Program-made: the position numbers and the translations under genes | From: Anaerolineae bacterium | GTDB lineage: Bacteria > Chloroflexota > Anaerolineae > Aggregatilineales > Phototrophicaceae | Reading direction: 5' to 3' | Length of the DNA stretch: 64,000 nt | Assembly (NCBI GenBank): GCA_022820665.1 | Contig: JAJEFB010000051.1 | Span: forward strand, 1 to 64,000 | The notes under the pieces: model-generated | Databases searched by the model: none | The model's input: the letters and a program-made list of their open reading frames with translations, nothing else | Told to the model about the DNA's origin: nothing | In this document: positions 59,613-64,000 of the stretch, piece after piece | How positions within the stretch are numbered: the stretch's first letter is position 1 | How the letters are laid out: the number at the start of each line of letters is the position of its first letter

Positions 59613-59648
59613 TAGTCCTCCTCTTCAAGCCGACGAAGAGGAGGACTA
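59613..59648. repeat. Perfect 14-bp-stem hairpin in binding-protein/permease gap
   Basis: TAGTCCTCCTCTTC and GAAGAGGAGGACTA are perfect complements around an 8-base loop. It is not of the dispersed GC-rich family but lies in the same type of place as those elements. It could protect the binding-protein mRNA 3' end or attenuate permease transcription. A second weak stem (GAGTAAC/GTTACTC) covers the binding-protein stop at 59735-59755. Confidence 0.7.
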
Positions 59649-59749
59649 CAAGGTTGCCGTGTGTCAATATGTTGCCTAGAGCGCCAAGAGTCCGTTGCAA
59701 GATGGCGCCTGAATGCGCTCGATTTACGGACACAGAGTAACGCGACCGG

Positions 59750-61051
59750 TTACTCCTCCGCCATCATGCGCTGTTCTTCCAGGATGGCGTTGGCTTGTCC
59801 TTCCACCGACGCCAGGGCGTCTTCCGGCGTCGTCATGCCGGCCAGAACCGCTTCAATCTCGACTTGCAGCAGGGTCTTGATCTCCTGGCCGCCGGCGACG
59901 ATTTGTTCGGGCCGCGCGTAAGCCGAGGCCGCGACAAAGGCAGAGACATAGTGATCGCTCATGGATTCGGCGAAGGCGGCTTGATCGTGGTCAAAGCTGG
60001 GGATCGCGCCCAGGGCGTTGACGAGGAAATCGCCAATAGCTGATCCCTCGCCTTCGCTGTGTTCGGCATTCATCCAGTGGATGAAATCCCATGCCGCTTC
60101 TTTGTTGGGCGAGTTGGAATCGACAGCGAAGAGCCAGGTGTAAGCGATACTGGAAGGGGTGTCGCCGCTGGGACCGACGGGAATCTCGGCAACGCGGACT
60201 TCAGTTTCGAAGTCGACGCCTTCCGCCGCGCGCAGGGTTGCCCGCCACCAGGGCGCCATGATAACCATGCCGACTGTGCCGCTGGGGAAATTGCCCAAGC
60301 CGTTGATGCTGGGATCTGTACCGCCGCTGGCCACCAAATCAGCGTAAAGTTGCAGCGTCTCGATGCCCTGCGGGCTGTTGAACTCGGCGACTGTACGATC
60401 TGCGCTGAGGTAATTGCCGCCGTTGGAAAAGAGCAAGGCGCTGAACGGGTGCACGATACCGGAATCCCAACCGGGCATGACACCCAAGCCGAGCTGGCTG
60501 ATGGCGCCGGTGTCGTCAACTTGCGTGATGGCGGCGGCGATTTCTTTGAGCTCGTCCCAATTGCCGGGCGGCGCGTCATAACCGGCTTCAGCCAGCAGAC
60601 GCTTGTTATAGACCAGCAAGTAAGGATTGACCTCGGTGGGATAACCCCAGGTCTGGCTATCGGAAGTGCTGACTGCGTCGATTGTGCCCTGCGCTACGTT
60701 CTCGTTGATGAAAGCCAGCGCGTCCTCCGGTGGCTGGTCCAGGACCCCGCTATTGACGAAGTCGGGCAGCCAGAGATGGTAAAAATGATAAACATCGGCG
60801 CTGATGCCCGCGGTGCGGCCCGTGATGATCTTGGTGCGCAGTTCGCCAAAATCGACGGTGACCAGCTCGATATTAACGCCGGGGTTGCTTTCCATGTAGG
60901 CGTCGATGATGACTTGCTGCGCCGCCAGTTGGTCTTCAGTGCCCCAGTGTGTCAGCATGGTCAGGGTGGTGTCTTGCGCCAATGTCGTCGCGCCGAAGGT
61001 CAGTATCAGCGCAAGACTCAAGAATACAAGAACAAAACGTTTAATTGACAT
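59750..61051 (-). CDS. Sugar ABC transporter substrate-binding protein, cassette 4
   Basis: A 433-residue solute-binding protein. The signal peptide is about residues 1-25 (VLVFLSLALILTFGATTLAQ), again with no lipobox. The mature part has MLTHWGTEDQLAAQQVIIDA and WGYPTEVNPYLLVYNK, typical of family 1. ATG 61051 is chosen since GGAGGA precedes it closely; an in-frame extension upstream lacks any site. It sits between a NamZ-type muramidase gene and two permeases, suggesting that the ligand is a peptidoglycan sugar or muropeptide. Confidence 0.9.
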   Translation of the reverse strand: MSIKRFVLVFLSLALILTFGATTLAQDTTLTMLTHWGTEDQLAAQQVIIDAYMESNPGVNIELVTVDFGELRTKIITGRTAGISADVYHFYHLWLPDFVNSGVLDQPPEDALAFINENVAQGTIDAVSTSDSQTWGYPTEVNPYLLVYNKRLLAEAGYDAPPGNWDELKEIAAAITQVDDTGAISQLGLGVMPGWDSGIVHPFSALLFSNGGNYLSADRTVAEFNSPQGIETLQLYADLVASGGTDPSINGLGNFPSGTVGMVIMAPWWRATLRAAEGVDFETEVRVAEIPVGPSGDTPSSIAYTWLFAVDSNSPNKEAAWDFIHWMNAEHSEGEGSAIGDFLVNALGAIPSFDHDQAAFAESMSDHYVSAFVAASAYARPEQIVAGGQEIKTLLQVEIEAVLAGMTTPEDALASVEGQANAILEEQRMMAEE

Positions 61052-61079
61052 CAAATCCTCCCTATTAAAGATATTGAAC

Positions 61080-61099
61080 TGACGGTTAAACACCCGTCA
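61080..61099. terminator. Weak hairpin between muramidase and binding-protein genes
   Basis: TGACGG and CCGTCA arms around 8 bases, in the 54-base gap between the stop of the muramidase gene and the binding-protein start. There is no run of T after it on the minus strand, so termination is doubtful. Confidence 0.3.
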
Positions 61100-61105
61100 C
61101 AGCAT

Positions 61106-62266
61106 CTAGTATAGCAGGTATTTCTGGCGCGCCTTCAGAAAGTCCTCGATTCCCGGCTGCCAGGACGCGATCAGTTCCTCAACCGGCCGCCGCGCGTCCA
61201 GGCTTTCGCGGATGGCAGTACTGCCAGAGAGCAGATCAATCGGCGCCGTTGACCCGGCCGCCCAGGGCGCGCGCCAGGCGAAGTCCTCCGGGTAATTTTC
61301 GATCACCGCTTGCAGCAAGTTCAGGATCATCGCGACTGGCTGGAAGCGCTCGCGATCCGTCACATGAATGTGCGCGCCGGCGCATAATTCGCCCTGATTT
61401 TTGCCGAAGGTCGGCACGAAGTAAACCGGACGAAAGCGCGCGCCGTCCAGGTTCAGGTCGTTCAGTTGATCGGCAAGCTGCAGGGCATCAATCCAGGGCG
61501 CGCCGATGTATTCGAAGGGCTTTGTAGTGCCGCGCCCTTCGGATAGATTGCTGCCTTCAATCAAACAGGTACCGGGATAAAGGGTCATGGCATCCAGGGT
61601 GGGCAAATTGGGCGATGAGGGAACGAAGGGCAAGCCGGTATCATCGAACCACATGTCGCGCCTCCAGCCCTCCATCGCTATCACCGTCAGATCGCAGTCG
61701 ATGCTGTATTCCGTATTGGCCATTCGCGCCATTTCGCCGATGGTCATGCCATAGCGGATGGGCATGGGGTAGGGTCCCACAAAGGAGGCGAAATCCGCGT
61801 CCAGCATCGGTCCTTCGATGCGGGCGCCGGATATGGGCGCTGGCCTATCGAGCAAGATGACCTTGCAGTCCGCCGCGGCCGCGGCTTCCATGACATAGAG
61901 CGCGGTCGCCAAGAATGTATAGAAGCGTACGCCGCCGTCCTGCAAGTCTATGATGATGGCGTCGATGCCGCGCAGCATGTCGGGTGTGGGCCAGCGCGTT
62001 TCGCCGTACAGGCTATGGACGGGCAGTCCGGTCACTGCATCCTTATAGGTTGCCACGGGCGCGCCGGCTTGCGCCTCGCCACGCAGCCCGTGTTCGGGAC
62101 CAAATAGCGCGACAAGGTCGATGGCGGAATGCCGATGAAGGCGCTCAACGCTGCTGCGCAATTCGCGATCGACGCTGCTGGGGCAAGCCACAAGCCCCAG
62201 CCGCTTGCCGGCCGCCTCTTCAGCTGCCTCTTCCAAAAAAACTTCCAATCCCAATCGAACGGTCAT
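61106..62266 (-). CDS. DUF1343 / NamZ-type exo-beta-N-acetylmuramidase
   Basis: A 386-residue protein of the DUF1343 family, whose characterised member NamZ removes MurNAc from the non-reducing end of peptidoglycan fragments. GLVACPSSVDRELRSSVERL and LFGPEHGLRGEAQAGAPVAT are at the N-terminus, IIDLQDGGVRFYTFLATALY in the middle, and GTCLIEGSNLSEGRGTTKPF is the family hallmark. No signal peptide is visible, so it may work on imported fragments. Its ATG overlaps the histidine-kinase stop by four bases, and ABC cassette 4 follows. The family assignment is firm; activity is inferred. Confidence 0.9.
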   Translation of the reverse strand: MTVRLGLEVFLEEAAEEAAGKRLGLVACPSSVDRELRSSVERLHRHSAIDLVALFGPEHGLRGEAQAGAPVATYKDAVTGLPVHSLYGETRWPTPDMLRGIDAIIIDLQDGGVRFYTFLATALYVMEAAAAADCKVILLDRPAPISGARIEGPMLDADFASFVGPYPMPIRYGMTIGEMARMANTEYSIDCDLTVIAMEGWRRDMWFDDTGLPFVPSSPNLPTLDAMTLYPGTCLIEGSNLSEGRGTTKPFEYIGAPWIDALQLADQLNDLNLDGARFRPVYFVPTFGKNQGELCAGAHIHVTDRERFQPVAMILNLLQAVIENYPEDFAWRAPWAAGSTAPIDLLSGSTAIRESLDARRPVEELIASWQPGIEDFLKARQKYLLY

Positions 62267-64000
62267 CGAAGGTTACCTCCTCCATTTAAGGCGCCCTGCG
62301 CCCGCGTCAGTTCCAGATTCGCCGGATGTCGGATGCCGTCGATGAGCGCCTGGACGCTGCTGACCAGCTGGATCGGTGAGTAGCCGCTTTTGCGCGCGAG
62401 TGTAATATCGCCGTAGATATTGGGCGTGATTGATTCGCTGGCGCCCTTGGCCGATACCAGAATGATGGGGATATCGCGCAGCTTGGGCACACCGCGCATG
62501 GCTTCGATCACGGCGAATCCGTCCATACCGGGCATCAGCACATCGAGGATCAATAGGTCAGGCGGCTCGCCTTCCATCATGGCGATGCCGTCGGCGCCGC
62601 CATAAGCGACGCGGACCCGGTAGCGCTCATCGAGGCTGCGCAGCGTCCGCGTGAAGAGGCGCACGATGTCTCGGTTATCGTCGATGATCATGATCGAAGT
62701 TGCCGCCTCGCCGTAGCGGGCGAGCGCTTTCTGCAGCATTTCGCGCGAAACCGGCTTGACCAGGTAATCGCTGATGCCACGCTGTCGGATGGCTGCGCGA
62801 CCGCTGGGCATGGGCAAGGTGATGACGTTTAGCGCAAGATTGGGGACCTCGATTCGCTTTTGCAGACGGAGATATTGGTGATTCTGCGCCAGCAGCAGCA
62901 CGTCCGGCTCGAACTCGTCGATGTGCCGCAGCGCCTGGACTTCGCTATTGCAGGCGACGACATTATGCGCCTTCAGATAGCGCGCAAAAAAGGTAGTGAT
63001 CGCTTCATCGTCGTCGACGACCAGAACGCGCTTTTCAGCGCTGGTTGTCTTGCTCGGTTGGTCCCAGATCGGCATCTGGGAGACCAGGTTGCTGGTGGTC
63101 GGCAACGAGAAGGAAAAGCGGCTGCCTTGGCCAGCGACGCCAGCGCTGCTTGCGCTCATTTCGCCGCCGTGCAGACGAATTAGCTCGCGGCTGAGCGTCA
63201 GCCCCAAGCCAGAGCCCTTGTCGACGAAAGGCGCGCCGCCCTCGACTTGATAGAACTCCTCAAAGACGCGCTTAATATCGTCTTCGCTCAAACCGATGCC
63301 GGTATCGATGACGCTGGTGACCACTTGACCGTCTTCGACCGATACGACAATTGTGATGCCGCCTTGGCTGGTGAAGCGCGTGGCGTTGACGAGCAGATTC
63401 AGCAGTATCTGCCGGATGCGGACGGGATCGAACCACAGGTCCGGCAGGTCGTTGGGAATATCCAGTTGAAAATCCAGCCCCTTTTTTTCGATCAAGTCCG
63501 CGACCATATTGGCTGATTCGCGCAGACAGCCGCCCAGGCTGGCTTTTTGTTTGACGATGGCCAGGTGCCGCGCTTCCAACTGAGAGATATCGAGCACATC
63601 GTCGATGAGGTTTTGCAGGTGTTTGGCGTTGCGATAGACAGCGTGGACATCGGCGCGATAGCTGGATGGCAGCGGCTGATCATAGAGTTCCGGAGCCAGG
63701 ATCATCACCTCGCTGAAGCCGACGATAAGGTTGATGGGCGTGCGCAACTCGTGGCTGACGTTCGCCGCGAAACGCGCCTTGAGCTGACGGGATTCCTCGG
63801 CTTGTTCAAAGGCGATTTCCAACTTCTTGTTGGTGACGCGCAGGCGTTCTTGCGTTTCCTGTAACTGCTTGGATATCAGCACCAGTTCGGCGCGGCTTTC
63901 GCGGGCGGCGCGCATTTGATCGGCCGCGTAGTCCTGAAAGCCCTGGCTGATTTCCAGCTCTTTAACGAAGTAGCGCTTGAGGGTGCCGACGATCGCCAGT
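62263..64000 (-). CDS. Hybrid sensor histidine kinase with two receiver domains (5' partial)
   Basis: The frame stays open to the window edge, so the sensor part is missing. Visible in order: a coiled-coil region, a HisKA domain with the phospho-His in FAANVSHELRTPINLIVG, an HATPase domain (DTGIGLSEDDIKRVFEEFYQ, DKGSGLGLTLSRELI), receiver 1 and receiver 2. Receiver 1 (VLVVDDDEAITTFFARYL) lacks the phospho-acceptor Asp (DVLLLAQNHQ at that position) but keeps the Lys in LVKPV. Receiver 2 (IMIIDDNRDIVRLF, LLILDVLMPGMDGF, LVSAKG) is complete. The stop overlaps the muramidase gene (ATGA), so the kinase is likely in the same operon and may sense cell-wall sugars. Confidence 0.9.
   Translation of the reverse strand, partial: LAIVGTLKRYFVKELEISQGFQDYAADQMRAARESRAELVLISKQLQETQERLRVTNKKLEIAFEQAEESRQLKARFAANVSHELRTPINLIVGFSEVMILAPELYDQPLPSSYRADVHAVYRNAKHLQNLIDDVLDISQLEARHLAIVKQKASLGGCLRESANMVADLIEKKGLDFQLDIPNDLPDLWFDPVRIRQILLNLLVNATRFTSQGGITIVVSVEDGQVVTSVIDTGIGLSEDDIKRVFEEFYQVEGGAPFVDKGSGLGLTLSRELIRLHGGEMSASSAGVAGQGSRFSFSLPTTSNLVSQMPIWDQPSKTTSAEKRVLVVDDDEAITTFFARYLKAHNVVACNSEVQALRHIDEFEPDVLLLAQNHQYLRLQKRIEVPNLALNVITLPMPSGRAAIRQRGISDYLVKPVSREMLQKALARYGEAATSIMIIDDNRDIVRLFTRTLRSLDERYRVRVAYGGADGIAMMEGEPPDLLILDVLMPGMDGFAVIEAMRGVPKLRDIPIILVSAKGASESITPNIYGDITLARKSGYSPIQLVSSVQALIDGIRHPANLELTRAQGALNGGGNLR

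Overview
The window is a GC-rich, almost gap-free stretch of a bacterial chromosome. It is dominated by sugar import and carbohydrate or glycoside catabolism. No rRNA, tRNA, CRISPR array, transposase or phage gene was seen. Several features resemble free-living or host-associated Chloroflexota (Anaerolineae-like): many ATPase-less CUT1 sugar ABC cassettes, signal peptides ending in A-x-AQ, secreted SH3b proteins with Cys-rich repeats, a response regulator with a sigma-like N-terminus, and GC-rich palindromic repeats. This assignment is an inference from gene content; there is no phylogenetic marker gene here.

Layout: 1-1237, end of a secreted SH3b/Cys-repeat/HExxH protein. 1311-7266, a tightly coupled operon of a hydantoinase/oxoprolinase-A-like protein and four tandem DUF917 proteins. 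7315-8649, a two-gene unit of a 17-residue-repeat protein and a PIN (VapC-like) toxin. 8675-10138, sulfatase 1. 16200-10168 (minus), an operon of two FAD oxidoreductases, a PhyH dioxygenase and an FG-GAP/UnbV protein. 17677-16476 (minus), two unrecognised proteins. 17961-22834, ABC cassette 1 plus sulfatase 2. 22822-23211 (minus), a VOC protein. 23406-28210, an E2/E1(alpha-beta fusion)/SorC operon with a clear promoter and operator-like palindrome. 28212-29747, a GIY-YIG-like/TM/SH3b protein. 29787-35837, a sugar oxidation cluster (epimerase-like, Gfo/Idh, GMC, ROK kinase, GMC). 36741-35827 (minus), ribokinase. 36828-38016, hexulose-phosphate synthase and isomerase. 41481-38017 (minus), ABC cassette 2. 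41665-44735, FGGY kinase, AroE-like protein and cupin phosphoglucose isomerase. 44841-46670, an AT-rich EcoRV-type restriction-modification pair. 46685-48106, sulfatase 3. 51128-48179 (minus), PfkB kinase, a second HExxH protein and a second PhyH enzyme. 54610-51410 (minus), ABC cassette 3. 54911-56110, response regulator. 64000-56130 (minus), hybrid histidine kinase, NamZ-type muramidase, ABC cassette 4, double GNAT and PIG-L deacetylase.

How the parts fit: four binding protein plus two-permease sets import sugars, probably energised by a shared ATPase encoded elsewhere. Kinases, GMC/Gfo-Idh oxidoreductases, sulfatases and isomerases around them process the imported or extracellular substrates. 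The last locus reads as a peptidoglycan-sugar scavenging unit next to two-component genes.

The most unusual items are: (1) a family of about twelve GC-rich hairpin elements, some translated in frame inside proteins and some sitting in the binding-protein/permease gap of three of the four ABC operons (the fourth has an unrelated perfect hairpin); (2) two paralogous secreted proteins combining SH3b, CC-C-W-C repeats and a putative HExCH zinc site; (3) a 17-residue-repeat protein translationally coupled to a PIN toxin; (4) an EcoRV-like restriction system in DNA full of GATATC; (5) four tandem DUF917 genes.
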